Source of the DNA: DATMBL01 sp050735975
Lineage (GTDB): Bacteria > Desulfobacterota > Binatia > UBA9968
Direction: 5' to 3'
Length of the DNA stretch: 34,722 bases
Assembly: GCA_050735975.1 (NCBI GenBank)
Contig: JBOHVS010000216.1
Location: forward strand, 1 to 34,722
Part shown: piece by piece, positions 9,786-17,892 of the stretch
How positions within the stretch are numbered: position 1 is the first letter of the stretch
Layout of the letters: the number at the start of each line of letters is the position of its first letter
Notes under the pieces: model-generated
What the model saw: the letters and a program-made list of their open reading frames with translations, nothing else
Database searches by the model: none
What the model was told of the DNA's origin: nothing
Program-made: the position numbers and the translations under genes

Positions 9786-9995
9786 TTAAGAAAGACCGGC
9801 GTCTAATCTGCTCGGCTCCAAAAGAATCTCGTCGGGGAATAGGTACTCTTTGCCGGCCGGCCCGAAGTTGACCAGGATCAGCTCGCGTCCCAGATTCTCA
9901 ATCGCGCTGACGAAGGTGCCCTCTCGCGGCAGGAAAAGGCCGGTCTTCTGCGACCGAATCGGCTTCACCGTTTTGAGTGGTTCGCCCGGGATCAT
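9786..9995 (-). CDS. Small hypothetical protein (69 aa)
   Basis: A 69-residue soluble protein rich in beta-type residues (GLFLPREGTFVSAIENLG, ELILVNFG, YLFPDEILLE), with no signal peptide, membrane segment or Cys. I do not recognise the family; the pattern suggests a small beta-barrel. An in-frame ATG at 10007 would add four residues, but ATG 9995 has GGAGA 5-6 nt upstream while 10007 has no ribosome site, so I chose 9995. It lies downstream of the small exported-protein gene on the same strand, separated by a strong hairpin, and upstream of the NRPS operon. Confidence 0.6.
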   Translation of the reverse strand: MIPGEPLKTVKPIRSQKTGLFLPREGTFVSAIENLGRELILVNFGPAGKEYLFPDEILLEPSRLDAGLS

Positions 9996-10033
9996 TGCTT
10001 TCTCCATGAATATGCTGGGACATTTTTTCAGGC

Positions 10034-10062
10034 TTAGGGGAGGGGTTGGCTCCCTCCCCTAA
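10034..10062. terminator. 11-bp GC-rich hairpin between two small genes
   Basis: TTAGGGGAGGG (10034-10044) pairs perfectly with CCCTCCCCTAA (10052-10062) around a 7-nt loop. On the minus strand it follows the exported-protein gene, so it could end or stabilise that transcript. It is not followed by a T-run in that direction, so a classical intrinsic terminator is not certain. Confidence 0.4.
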
Positions 10063-10087
10063 CCCATCCGCTTGTCCCGCTTGTCAT

Positions 10088-10390
10088 TCATTCGCCGTCC
10101 CCAAAACTATCGTGAAGCAGCGCGCGCCTCTGGGCTCGGATCTCATCGACTCCCGTCGGGTCATGATCACATGAGCCGTAGAAATCGATGACATTGCCCG
10201 AGTTTTCATCGAGCAGCGGCCGGCTCCAGGACAGAGTATCTTCGCGCATCGGCGGGAACTTCATGTGGCAGTAACTGGTTGTGTCGGCCGGAACCTTCGA
10301 GATTAGCTCCTGTCCCTCGACCGTCGGCACGCCCCAGAACAACGTTGAAGACAACAGCAGGGTGGATAAAAGTGATATGCTCTTTTTCAT
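10088..10390 (-). CDS. Small exported hypothetical protein (100 aa)
   Basis: Starts MKKSISLLSTLLLSSTLFWG, a typical Sec signal peptide with cleavage probably near VEGQ (about residues 24-28). That leaves a mature protein of roughly 75 residues, mostly polar and acidic, with just two Cys (in YCHMKFPPM and GSCDHDP) that could form a disulfide or bind metal with nearby His. No known domain recognised. The start is fixed by a strong GGAGGTGAG ribosome site a few bases upstream; the frame extends to 10432 but that would bury the signal peptide. It would act outside the cytoplasmic membrane. Confidence 0.75.
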   Translation of the reverse strand: MKKSISLLSTLLLSSTLFWGVPTVEGQELISKVPADTTSYCHMKFPPMREDTLSWSRPLLDENSGNVIDFYGSCDHDPTGVDEIRAQRRALLHDSFGDGE

Positions 10391-10751
10391 TTTTCTCACC
10401 TCCTTTCTTTTCAGATTCCCAATGCTGGTCAATAACCTCTGCAGCTCTCATGCCAACACTGAATCACCGCGCGGTTTCCTTCGTGTGCGTACGAATCACT
10501 ATGATAGTTGCTTCAATTGTCTGGATTTCTGACTGCGGCGTTCTCTTCATGAGTGAGCTGGGCGACTGCTGGCAACTGCAGCCATGATCAGATGAGTGTC
10601 CGTCGTTTACAGTGACGTCCGTGGTAGATCACCTAAGTGATCGTTCGGCATGTTGATTTTACTCCGGATAGCTTGCGTTGCCGGATCGTTTACTTCGTTG
10701 ACAGCAAAGTTATCGATGTGTTAACGGAAGGCTTGCAGACAGACGTAGCAA
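10391..10751. other. Spacer with a small inverted repeat
   Basis: Divergent spacer of about 360 nt between the exported-protein gene and the alpha/beta hydrolase. The clearest structure is GATCAC-CTAA-GTGATC (10627-10642), a 6-bp inverted repeat about 120 nt before the hydrolase that could be an operator. The small open frames here overlap one another and have no coding features. I see no RNA gene. Confidence 0.4.
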
Positions 10752-10763
10752 GTGAGTGCACAC

Positions 10764-11612
10764 ATGTACAAAGGCTTTCGGGAAGACGAGTTGGAGTATC
10801 AATATAACCCGCGGGTGTCCGTCCCGGAGTATCCGCAACTCGCCAAGCAAAGGGCGGTAGAGAGCCGGAAGGTTCGGCAAACTTTCAAGTCCTTTCTCAA
10901 CGTTCCCTACGGCGACACACCACGGCAAGCGCTTGATATCTTCCCACCCGAGCGAAGCGGTGGTCCGGTGCTTTTATTTATCCACGGCGGCTACTGGCGG
11001 AGCGGCAGCAAAGAGGACAACTGCGGCTTCGTTCCAACCTTCGTAAATCGCGGCGCAACCGTCGTTGTGATTGAATATGATCTCTGCCCGCAGGTGACGG
11101 TCACCGACATCGTGCGCCAAGCGCGCGCCTCCATTGCTTGGACTTACCGAAACATTATTCGTTATGGCGGGAATCCGTCGAGGCTTTATGTCTCGGGACA
11201 CTCGGCCGGCGGCCATCTCACTGCTATGGCTTTAGCCCATGACTGGGAGAAGGAAGGCTTACCGTGGGATCTGATCAAGGGCGCCGTTCCGACCTCGGGC
11301 GTCTACGACCTCGATATGGTGATGCACGTGAGCCCGAACGAGCAGATCCGCATGACGCCGGAGATCGCCAAGGAGAACAGCCCCTTCTTCCACCCGCCCC
11401 GTCCAATCTGCCCGGTCATTGTCGCCGTCGGCGGCGCCGAACCAAACGGCTGGCAGCAGATGTCGGAAGACTACTTTAAGCTCTGCAAGGAGCAAGGTTT
11501 GAACTGCGAATACCTGGCGATATCCGGCGCCAATCATTACACGCTGTCGGATCATCTGGCCGACCCGAAAAGTCCACTGGCTCAGGCGATGCTCAAACAA
11601 ATGGACCTGTAG
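10764..11612 (+). CDS. Alpha/beta hydrolase, arylformamidase-like
   Basis: A 282-residue alpha/beta-hydrolase esterase. It shows the oxyanion-hole motif HGGYW, the nucleophile elbow GHSAGG and a late catalytic His in GANHYT, with a plausible acid residue between them. HGGYW with GHSAGG and an N-terminal ELEYQYNPR segment is the layout of kynurenine-formamidase-like esterases, which cleave N-formyl or similar amides and esters. No kynurenine-pathway gene lies next to it, so the substrate is open. There is no signal peptide, so it is cytosolic. The frame also allows GTG at 10752; I prefer ATG 10764 because MYKGFREDELEYQY looks like the family N-terminus, but neither start has a strong ribosome site. 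Confidence 0.88.
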   Translation: MYKGFREDELEYQYNPRVSVPEYPQLAKQRAVESRKVRQTFKSFLNVPYGDTPRQALDIFPPERSGGPVLLFIHGGYWRSGSKEDNCGFVPTFVNRGATVVVIEYDLCPQVTVTDIVRQARASIAWTYRNIIRYGGNPSRLYVSGHSAGGHLTAMALAHDWEKEGLPWDLIKGAVPTSGVYDLDMVMHVSPNEQIRMTPEIAKENSPFFHPPRPICPVIVAVGGAEPNGWQQMSEDYFKLCKEQGLNCEYLAISGANHYTLSDHLADPKSPLAQAMLKQMDL

Positions 11613-11737
11613 TCGGCCAAACGACCCTTGACCTTAAACAGCCGCGCGCGCCACGATCGTGTGCACATTGGATCGGATCCTACAGACTATCGAAAATCTG
11701 GAAAACAGGCTGGTCACATCAGCTAATTATTTGATTG

Positions 11738-12652
11738 ATGCGCATCTGTTCTCTCCTCCCCGGAGCCACGGAGATCGCCTACGCCCTTGGACTTGGCGAT
11801 CAGATCGTCGGCGTCACCTACGAATGCGATTATCCCGCCGAGGCGCGGAACAAAAGGCTCGTCGTGCGAAGCTCGCTCGACCCGGAGACGATGACGAGCT
11901 CGGAAATCGACGCGCGCGTCCGGCAAACCCAGCGCTCCGGGGGAAGTCTGTACAGCCTCGACGTCGAGGCTTTCAAAGATGCTTCCCCCGACATCGTTCT
12001 CACCCAGGATCTATGCGACGTCTGCGCCATCAACCAGAGCGAGGTTGTAAACGCCTGTCAATCTCTCCCCGAGCAGCCAGCGATTGTCGGCTTGACGCCT
12101 AACCGCCTGACGGACGTTCTTGCCGACATCGCGAGAGTCGGCGCTGCGACCGGAACCGAGGCGCGGGCTCGAGCGTTGGTCCAAAATCTGCGAGAAAGAA
12201 TTGAGCGCGTTTCGGAATTGGCATCCCGGTCCAATTCGCGACCACGAGTCGCTTGTCTTGAGTGGCTCGATCCGATCTATTACGCCGGCCACTGGATTCC
12301 AGAGATGGTCGAGCTGGCGGGCGGGCAGAATGGTTTCGGCCAGACCGGGCGACCCTCCGCAACATTGGATTGGAGATCGGTGCTGGAATTCTCACCGGAA
12401 ATCATCCTGGCGATGCCTTGCGGCTTTGACCCCGAGCGCACTATCAGCGAGTTCCATCTGTTGCAGACCCGGCACGGCTGGAGCGAGCTGCCGGCAGTCA
12501 AAACGAACCGTGTCTTCGCCGTCGACGGCCATGCCTACTTCAGCCGGCCCGGCCCTCGACTGGTCGATGGACTGGAGCTGCTCGTCCAACTGATTCACCC
12601 GGATACTTTTTCACTGCCGGCTTCGATTCAGGCCGCTCGCAGGCTAGAATAA
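11738..12652 (+). CDS. Cobalamin-binding protein, BtuF-like, without signal peptide
   Basis: A 304-residue protein of the periplasmic-binding-protein fold used for vitamin B12 (BtuF/COG0614 type). It opens MRICSLLPGATEIAYALGLG and continues VGVTYECDYP, the signature of the B12-binding branch, with two alpha/beta lobes joined by a long helix (about 120-150). Unlike BtuF it has no signal peptide, and no btuC/btuD lies beside it; this cytosolic variant is widespread and its exact job is unclear. An in-frame TTG three bases upstream is less likely. The fxsA gene starts 5 nt after its stop, so the two are probably co-transcribed. No B12 riboswitch is visible upstream. Confidence 0.87.
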   Translation: MRICSLLPGATEIAYALGLGDQIVGVTYECDYPAEARNKRLVVRSSLDPETMTSSEIDARVRQTQRSGGSLYSLDVEAFKDASPDIVLTQDLCDVCAINQSEVVNACQSLPEQPAIVGLTPNRLTDVLADIARVGAATGTEARARALVQNLRERIERVSELASRSNSRPRVACLEWLDPIYYAGHWIPEMVELAGGQNGFGQTGRPSATLDWRSVLEFSPEIILAMPCGFDPERTISEFHLLQTRHGWSELPAVKTNRVFAVDGHAYFSRPGPRLVDGLELLVQLIHPDTFSLPASIQAARRLE

Positions 12653-12657
12653 GATTT

Positions 12658-13071
12658 ATGCTGGGTCGTCTTTTTCTGCTCTTTCTCATCGTCCCCGTAA
12701 TAGAGCTTTATGTCTTGATCAAGATCGGCGGTTACATCGGAGCCGTTAATACCGTTCTCCTGGTGATCGGCACGGCGCTACTGGGCGTCATCCTGACCCG
12801 TCTCGAAGGCATGCGAACCCTGCGCCAGATCAGCCAGAGTCTTTCTCAGGGGATTGTCCCCGCCGAAGAAATGATCGACGGGCTGCTGATTTTTGCCGGC
12901 GGGATCCTTCTTCTAACGCCCGGTGTTATCACCGATGTTTTAGCGCTCTGGCTGCTCATTCCGTTTACCCGCACGTTGTTCAAAAGATGGCTGCGCAGGA
13001 GATTTGACCGCATGGTCTCATCCGGAAACATCCAGCTTCATTACCGTGGTCGCGGCCCAAACGACCCCTGA
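12658..13071 (+). CDS. fxsA: FxsA family membrane protein
   Basis: A 137-residue inner-membrane protein of the FxsA (suppressor of F exclusion) family. Hydrophobic segments lie at about 4-20, 27-46 and 76-105, with the family-type GTALLGVILTRLEGMRTL and GGILLLTPGVITDVL stretches and a basic C-terminal tail (RWLRRRFDR). The family is linked to phage-exclusion phenotypes in E. coli but its molecular activity is unknown. It starts with ATG 5 nt after the cobalamin-binding gene; the preceding AGAATAAGA gives only a weak ribosome site, so translational coupling is likely. Confidence 0.92.
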   Translation: MLGRLFLLFLIVPVIELYVLIKIGGYIGAVNTVLLVIGTALLGVILTRLEGMRTLRQISQSLSQGIVPAEEMIDGLLIFAGGILLLTPGVITDVLALWLLIPFTRTLFKRWLRRRFDRMVSSGNIQLHYRGRGPNDP

Positions 13072-13269
13072 TCCTGGGGTCCTTCGAATCCTCTGAAATA
13101 TTCTTTGAACGGCGCTCCAGCGACTTTGGACGATGCGACGTGTCGTAAAAAGATTACAGGCTGGTCAAAGCAGATGGGCTTTTTTCAGCAGTCTGTAGAT
13201 AGTTGACCGCATATAGTCGCAATGATAGCGTCCGTCGGAAATACGAAACGGTAGGAGAGGAGCGATCTT

Positions 13270-14001
13270 ATGGACAAGGTCATCATCGTGACAGGCGGCG
13301 CCGGCGGGATTGGATCGGAGATTTGCGCCGATTTAGCGGCCGACGGTTTGAAGGTCGTCATCGCCGATAACGCCAAAGACGCAGCCGAACGAACTGCCGT
13401 TGAGATTGGCAAAGCCAAAGGCGAAGCGACGGCCGCTCAGGTCGATGTCGGAGACAAAGGAAGCGTTGCGAGCATGGTGGAACAGGCAGTGGCGAAATAC
13501 GGACGCATCGATTTTCTTCTCAACGGCGCGGGAGTCATTACCCGCGTGCCGGTAGTCGAAATGCCGGAGGAGGAGTGGGACCGGGTATTGAGAATCAATC
13601 TCAAAGGGACTTTCTTATGCTCGCAGGCCGTGGCCAGGCACATGATCCGGAACAAGCAGGGGCGGATCCTCAGCATCGCCTCTGGCCGCGGCATCGCCGG
13701 ACAGCCTAGATCGGCTCATTACGCGGCTTCTAAAGCCGGCATTATCGCCTTCACAAAGTCGCTCGCGGTGGAATTGGCGTCCTATGACATTACCGTCAAC
13801 GCCATCTGTCCAGGCGCGACCGACACGCCGATGTCTCGGGCCGGCTCAACTCCGGACGAATTCAAAAAGCGGGAAGCGGTGCCACCCCTGATGGATGGAC
13901 TGACGAGGAAGGAAGAGATCGTCGGTCTGGTTCGCTATCTTCTGTCGGAGCCGGCCAGATTCATTACCGGCCAAACGTTCTTACTCCGCACTCCCAAATA
14001 G
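13270..14001 (+). CDS. Short-chain dehydrogenase/reductase (FabG-like)
   Basis: A 243-residue classical SDR oxidoreductase. NAD(P)-binding TGGAGGIG (8-15), NGAG (85-88), and the catalytic set Asn110, Ser138, Tyr151 and Lys155 (YAASK) are all present. The acidic residue after beta-strand 2 (IADN) favours NAD over NADP. The end is shorter than FabG: it stops at ITGQTFLLRTPK without the usual VDGG tail. The substrate is not readable. A good GGAGAGGAG site precedes the ATG. It stands alone, 198 nt after fxsA, and is followed by a GC hairpin and repeats. Confidence 0.93.
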   Translation: MDKVIIVTGGAGGIGSEICADLAADGLKVVIADNAKDAAERTAVEIGKAKGEATAAQVDVGDKGSVASMVEQAVAKYGRIDFLLNGAGVITRVPVVEMPEEEWDRVLRINLKGTFLCSQAVARHMIRNKQGRILSIASGRGIAGQPRSAHYAASKAGIIAFTKSLAVELASYDITVNAICPGATDTPMSRAGSTPDEFKKREAVPPLMDGLTRKEEIVGLVRYLLSEPARFITGQTFLLRTPK

Positions 14002-14038
14002 CAGCGCAGGCTGGCCAGAAAGTCCCCGGGTGCGAGAC

Positions 14039-14067
14039 GCCTGTCTGCCCTGTCGGCACAGGCAGGC
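14039..14067. repeat. GC-rich imperfect hairpin element
   Basis: GCCTGTCTGCC (14039-14049) faces GGCACAGGCAGGC (14055-14067) as an imperfect inverted repeat with a short loop, 38 nt after the SDR stop. It looks like a dispersed palindromic element and may also help end the SDR transcript. No T-run follows. Confidence 0.6.
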
Positions 14068-14110
14068 GCGAATCTCTCGAAGAGCCAGGGGCAAAGGGTT
14101 ATCCTATCTC

Positions 14111-14145
14111 TTTGCTCTTTGCTCTTTGCTCTTTGCTCTTTGCTC
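14111..14145. repeat. Tandem 7-bp repeat, five copies
   Basis: Five perfect head-to-tail copies of TTTGCTC (GAGCAAA on the minus strand), with partial copies at both edges. This is a simple-sequence repeat prone to slippage. It does not sit in a real gene or at a promoter spacing I can identify. Confidence 0.9.
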
Positions 14146-14390
14146 TTCCTTGCCTTCAGCGATACGTCGCGCGTCTCGCACCATACTCCTTGCGCTTTGC
14201 TCAGCCTGTCAATGTGCCAAACATAGGCATTCGTGCCTCGGCGCCGCGACGCTGGCATTCCTGCACGAAAATCTTGTGAGTTTCCGGGTCCTGATCCTCG
14301 TATTCGATTTGCGCGCCGCCTTTCTTCACATCTTCGCCGGTGTCTTTCAAATCCTCGACTTTGAAAAAGCCTGTCCCCCCGTTGATTGAA

Positions 14391-15095
14391 TTACTTCATC
14401 TGGGCCATGTAGTATCCGAGCCCCCCGCGATAGGCGCGATCGATCGCCATGCACTCACGCGCGCCTTTAAGAGCCAGCTCGCGATCCTCGGGAGTCTTGA
14501 CATACCGCTCAAAGATTTCGGATATGTTCTCCGAGTGCTCCGTGTCCGCCACGACATGGACGTCGAGGGAAATCATCTTTTTCAAACTAATCCCCATCTC
14601 GTTCTCGAATTTCTTTCCCACCCGATATGACATGCCGCCGCCTTTTACTATTTTTCCGTTGTTCCGGCGCTCCAACATATGGGATGAAGTATAAGCCGTC
14701 AACCAGTGACTTCGGATGGCAATGTGGTGCCACGCATAGAAGCATGCCCGCACCATCGGCGGCACTTCGGCGTTCTCGAAATCCTCGGGTTTAAGCCCAA
14801 GCACCTCGCCCTGTTTTACCGTAAGGGAATAATGATCCATGTTGGCGCGCGGGTCGTTCACCAGTTCATCGCTCTCGTGGTGCCAAATCACCCTCTTTAC
14901 TTCCAGCGGCGCGGAACCCTGCACGTAAGCCCAGCAGTCCCGCCGATTGCTCGTATAGAGGGCGTTCTGAATAACATAAAAGCGCGCCCGTTCCATCGTT
15001 AACGGCACCGAAAAAAAATTCTTAAACTCGAGAGACTCAAATTGATCATTCACCATCTTGTCGAGCGTCGCCGTCAACTCTGTTACGATATCCAT
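14391..15095 (-). CDS. Haem-oxygenase-like diiron (TenA/PqqC superfamily) protein
   Basis: A 234-residue all-helical protein of the iron-containing redox enzyme family. Candidate metal ligands follow the diiron-oxidase spacing: Asp81 and His88 seven apart, Glu142 in MLER, and His180-x3-Asp184-x2-His187 (DVHVVADTEH). This matches the six-ligand pattern of CADD/UndA-like haem-oxygenase-fold oxidases, with Asp in place of the first Glu. Such enzymes use O2 to cut or oxidise small substrates; the substrate here is unknown. Trp-rich helices (WHHESDE, AWHHIAIRSHW) fit the fold. An AAGGAGG ribosome site precedes the ATG. It follows the EutA-like gene on the same strand after 89 nt that hold a palindromic repeat. 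Confidence 0.83.
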   Translation of the reverse strand: MDIVTELTATLDKMVNDQFESLEFKNFFSVPLTMERARFYVIQNALYTSNRRDCWAYVQGSAPLEVKRVIWHHESDELVNDPRANMDHYSLTVKQGEVLGLKPEDFENAEVPPMVRACFYAWHHIAIRSHWLTAYTSSHMLERRNNGKIVKGGGMSYRVGKKFENEMGISLKKMISLDVHVVADTEHSENISEIFERYVKTPEDRELALKGARECMAIDRAYRGGLGYYMAQMK

Positions 15096-15113
15096 AAGAC
15101 CTCCTTACGAAAG

Positions 15114-15171
15114 CCGTTCAAACTGTTTAAACCGTTTGAACGGAGCGGGGCGGTTGAACGGTTTGAACAAC
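15114..15171. repeat. Palindromic GTTCAA/TTGAAC element, copy 1
   Basis: CCGTTCAAAC (15114-15123) pairs perfectly with GTTTGAACGG (15134-15143), and a further TTGAACGGTTTGAAC follows. It lies between the EutA-like gene and the diiron-protein gene, so it is transcribed if these form an operon. The same unit type recurs at 30162-30284. Confidence 0.8.
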
Positions 15172-15184
15172 TTGTAATCATCCT

Positions 15185-16633
15185 TTACACTCCGAACGCC
15201 AGGCTCTTGATCACGACCGGCACGAAACCCTCTCCTTCGACCACCTCGCCGATATCGACAAAGTCGAGTTCGGACAGAGTGATCTCGTCCACGCAAGGAA
15301 CGCTCCATCGGGAAGAAAGCATCCTGCCCACCACTCCACCGACGTTCTGCTCGAAGACTAACACGTGAGGTCTGTCCTCCGGATTTAGCTCGGCTAGAGC
15401 CCGATCTATGCCCTTGGCCAATTCCTGCGCGGCGCCGTAGCCCAAAAACGGCGGCGACGTAAAGATTAAAGCAAAGGGCGAGCCACAAACCTCCGGGTCG
15501 CGTGCTTTGAGAGTTCGTCTGACGGAGTCGAGGCTTCGCTCGGCAATCGGCGCTTCCCAGTCCACTTGAGTTACAAAGACTCTGAGATTCCGCAGGGGAA
15601 GCCGGGCATTTTCCGGAACGAAAATCGTCTCGCCGCTCAACTGCACCGTGTATTGCGACGCGCCGATCACGGTCGCCCGAATCCCTTCGCTGGAATCAAC
15701 GATATCGAACCCTCTTTTCTCAGCCTCTTTCCTTGCTTCCCGGCCAAGATACGGGCCTAAGTCACCAAAAAGATTTTTTTCGCGACCGTAGATGTATTCC
15801 GAGACACCACCGGAGAAGAGGATTCCGTCGACCTCCGGCAGCTCGCTCAACCCCGAAGTGACGTAGAAATCCTTCCACGGCGCGCTTCCCCCGGCCAACA
15901 CGTCGAACAGCGCTTTTGCCATACGCTCGGCCATGCGGGCGCGAAGCTCGTCATCGATCTTGTCGCCGATACGTACTTGGCACCCCAGGTCTTCCAGAAA
16001 GCGCCTTCCTGCTTTCTCCAATCTGATTACAACACCGGAAGGATCGTACGCGATCAGACGAGCGCCGATGTTGACCGCAGCGGTATCTCTAATTCGACCA
16101 TCCTTGATGATGCCGACCTTCGTCGTGCCGCCGCCGAGATCGACGTTCAAAAGGGACAACCCCTCGTCGCGGCTCTTGAGCACGGCCCCCGACCCATAAG
16201 CCGCCATAATCGTTTCCAGAGTAGGACCCGCCGTTGCGCAAACGAATCGACCGGTCTCGTCGGCGAAAAGCTCGGCGATCTTAGCGGCGTTATCGCGCCG
16301 CGCCGCCTCGCCCGTAATGATCACCGCGCCGGTGTCCACCTGCTGCCGGCTCAAGCCGGCTTTCCGAAAAGTCGAATCGACCAGCTCCCTCAGCGGCCCG
16401 GCCTCAATATTCCAATCTCCCGAGAACGGAGTGAGGAGAATTCGGGAGCGCGCGATCACTACGCGCTCAAGCACCTGGGGCCGCCGATGATGCGGCGAAG
16501 GATAGCCGATGCGCAACTCTGAAAACATCAGATGAGAAGTCGAAGAGCCGATATCGATCCCGACGCTGGTGAGATGGGTGTGCGGCCCTGTTCCGTCTCC
16601 GTGATCGTGCCCGTGGTGGTGATGAGTAAGCAT
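15185..16633 (-). CDS. EutA-like ethanolamine ammonia-lyase reactivase homologue
   Basis: A 482-residue ASKHA-fold ATPase resembling EutA, which reactivates B12-dependent ethanolamine ammonia-lyase by swapping damaged cobalamin. The first phosphate motif VGIDIGSSTSH (24-34), the second NVDLGGGTTK (163-172) and the late FSGGVSEYIYG adenosine-side motif are all present, and the length is normal for EutA. It has a roughly 20-residue N-terminal extension very rich in His (HHHHGHDHGDG...HTH), which could bind metal. No eutB or eutC lies in the window. It sits between a DAO-type flavoprotein upstream and a diiron protein downstream on the same strand, so the partner enzyme is elsewhere or the protein serves another lyase. 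The ATG lacks a clear ribosome site. Confidence 0.85.
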   Translation of the reverse strand: MLTHHHHGHDHGDGTGPHTHLTSVGIDIGSSTSHLMFSELRIGYPSPHHRRPQVLERVVIARSRILLTPFSGDWNIEAGPLRELVDSTFRKAGLSRQQVDTGAVIITGEAARRDNAAKIAELFADETGRFVCATAGPTLETIMAAYGSGAVLKSRDEGLSLLNVDLGGGTTKVGIIKDGRIRDTAAVNIGARLIAYDPSGVVIRLEKAGRRFLEDLGCQVRIGDKIDDELRARMAERMAKALFDVLAGGSAPWKDFYVTSGLSELPEVDGILFSGGVSEYIYGREKNLFGDLGPYLGREARKEAEKRGFDIVDSSEGIRATVIGASQYTVQLSGETIFVPENARLPLRNLRVFVTQVDWEAPIAERSLDSVRRTLKARDPEVCGSPFALIFTSPPFLGYGAAQELAKGIDRALAELNPEDRPHVLVFEQNVGGVVGRMLSSRWSVPCVDEITLSELDFVDIGEVVEGEGFVPVVIKSLAFGV

Positions 16634-16767
16634 TGAATTATCAGATCGGATAAACGGAACGCCAGAGACTCGTGTCGTATCTCAGAAGTCCATCAACAAA
16701 TCGGCGAAGAATTGTGCCCATGCTTATTTGCTCGATCCTGGGATGTCAAGGCTACGCGAAGAAACAC

Positions 16768-17880
16768 TTAAGCGGAAAAACGCGCAGGCGAGAAATCCGG
16801 GGCCTCTCTTCTTTCGGTACCGACGAGAAGGTCAGCGGCCAGGGATCCGACTGCCGAGCTGGTCGTTACTCCATGCCCGCCGAGTCCGGCGACCCAAAAG
16901 AAACCTTTTACTTTTGGATCCCAGCCGATCACAAACCGGCCATCGCTTACGATGTTTCTAAGCCCGGCCCATCCTTTTTGAATTGATACGCTCGACAGGC
17001 CCGGTATATGACGTTGGATTTTCTCAGCCAGCAGTTCCTGAACCGACCCGTCCACGGGCGGATCGCCCGGCGGCAACTCCTGCTGATCACACGCGCAAAG
17101 GAGTAAGCCACCGCCTTCGGGACGAAAATAGATGTCATGGGTAACATCCCAGACAAACGGCCACGACGCGTCAACCCAAGTTAATGGCGGCGAAACAAAG
17201 AGATGACGCCGGTAAGGACGAAGCGGGAGTTCCGCCGCCCCGGCCATCTTACCAATCGGATTGGCCCATGCGCCGCCCGCATTGATCACAGTGCGCGTCT
17301 TGATCGCCTCGCCGTCCGTAACGATTTGAAACGATCCACCGTCCACAACTCGAATCTCACGCACCGGGCAACCATAGCGAATTCGTGTTCCGCGGGCGGC
17401 GGCGAATTTGAGATACCCCGACAGCAAAGCATGAATGTCGAGGATGCCGTCTGTCCCACACCAGGCAGCGCCATCAAATTCCGCATCCTTCAACGCCGGA
17501 ACCCGCTGCTTCGCCTGCTCCGGAGTCCAAAACTCGGCTTCAATCCCTAGACTGCGCCCCACCTCGGCGTCCCGCTTCAGTTTTTCCCAACCCGGGCCGC
17601 TGCCTAAGAGCAATGAGCCATTTTGCTTGAACTGAACCGGCACCGGCCAGTCGTTCGGTAGCTGGCGCAAAAAGGCGGCGCCGCCTCGCGTTAGACCCAA
17701 AAGGGCGGCATCCGGGACGCACTGACGGATCATCGCGGCATTACGTCCGGACGAATGAAAACCAGGAATCGCCTCCTGTTCCAAGAGCAGAATGTCCGCA
17801 ACGCCACGGCGCGCCAGATGGTAGGCCGTGGCAGCTCCAGCGAACCCGGCGCCGATAATCACGTATTCAGTCGATGCCAT
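16768..17880 (-). CDS. FAD-dependent amine/D-amino-acid oxidoreductase (DAO family)
   Basis: A 370-residue flavoprotein of the DAO family. The N-terminal Rossmann motif IIGAGFAG (8-15) is followed by a dinucleotide-ribose Glu in LLLEQ, then the SSGRNAAMIRQ segment typical of D-arginine-dehydrogenase-like and related amine dehydrogenases, VINAGGAW, and a C-terminal FWVAGLGGHGVTTS FAD-binding segment. It should oxidise a secondary amine, D-amino acid or similar compound in the cytosol. It is the first gene of a leftward set with the EutA-like and diiron-protein genes. No Shine-Dalgarno sequence is present; TAAAGT lies exactly 6 nt upstream of the ATG. Confidence 0.92.
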   Translation of the reverse strand: MASTEYVIIGAGFAGAATAYHLARRGVADILLLEQEAIPGFHSSGRNAAMIRQCVPDAALLGLTRGGAAFLRQLPNDWPVPVQFKQNGSLLLGSGPGWEKLKRDAEVGRSLGIEAEFWTPEQAKQRVPALKDAEFDGAAWCGTDGILDIHALLSGYLKFAAARGTRIRYGCPVREIRVVDGGSFQIVTDGEAIKTRTVINAGGAWANPIGKMAGAAELPLRPYRRHLFVSPPLTWVDASWPFVWDVTHDIYFRPEGGGLLLCACDQQELPPGDPPVDGSVQELLAEKIQRHIPGLSSVSIQKGWAGLRNIVSDGRFVIGWDPKVKGFFWVAGLGGHGVTTSSAVGSLAADLLVGTERREAPDFSPARFSA

Positions 17881-17886
17881 ACCGCT

Positions 17887-17892
17887 ACTTTA
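17887..17892 (-). promoter_or_regulatory. Candidate -10 for a leaderless DAO-family transcript
   Basis: TAAAGT on the minus strand ends 6 nt before the ATG at 17880, a spacing that would put transcription initiation at or next to the start codon. No clear -35 is visible. Confidence 0.35.

Larger units (their letters stand above)
14002..14390. other. Repeat-rich spacer between convergent genes
   Basis: About 390 nt between the SDR gene and the convergent diiron-protein gene. It contains a GC-rich hairpin (14039-14067) and a 7-bp tandem repeat (14111-14145), listed separately. The open frames here on both strands are low-complexity products of the repeats. The remainder shows no gene-like features. 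Confidence 0.6.

Noticed and set aside
11613..11737. B12 riboswitch before the cobalamin-binding gene
   Set aside because: The spacer is only about 125 nt and has no recognisable B12-box or matching fold.
14030..14389. Open frame with Leu/Phe-rich low-complexity sequence, and its minus-strand counterpart
   Set aside because: It arises from the 7-bp tandem repeat and the GC hairpin; no coding features.
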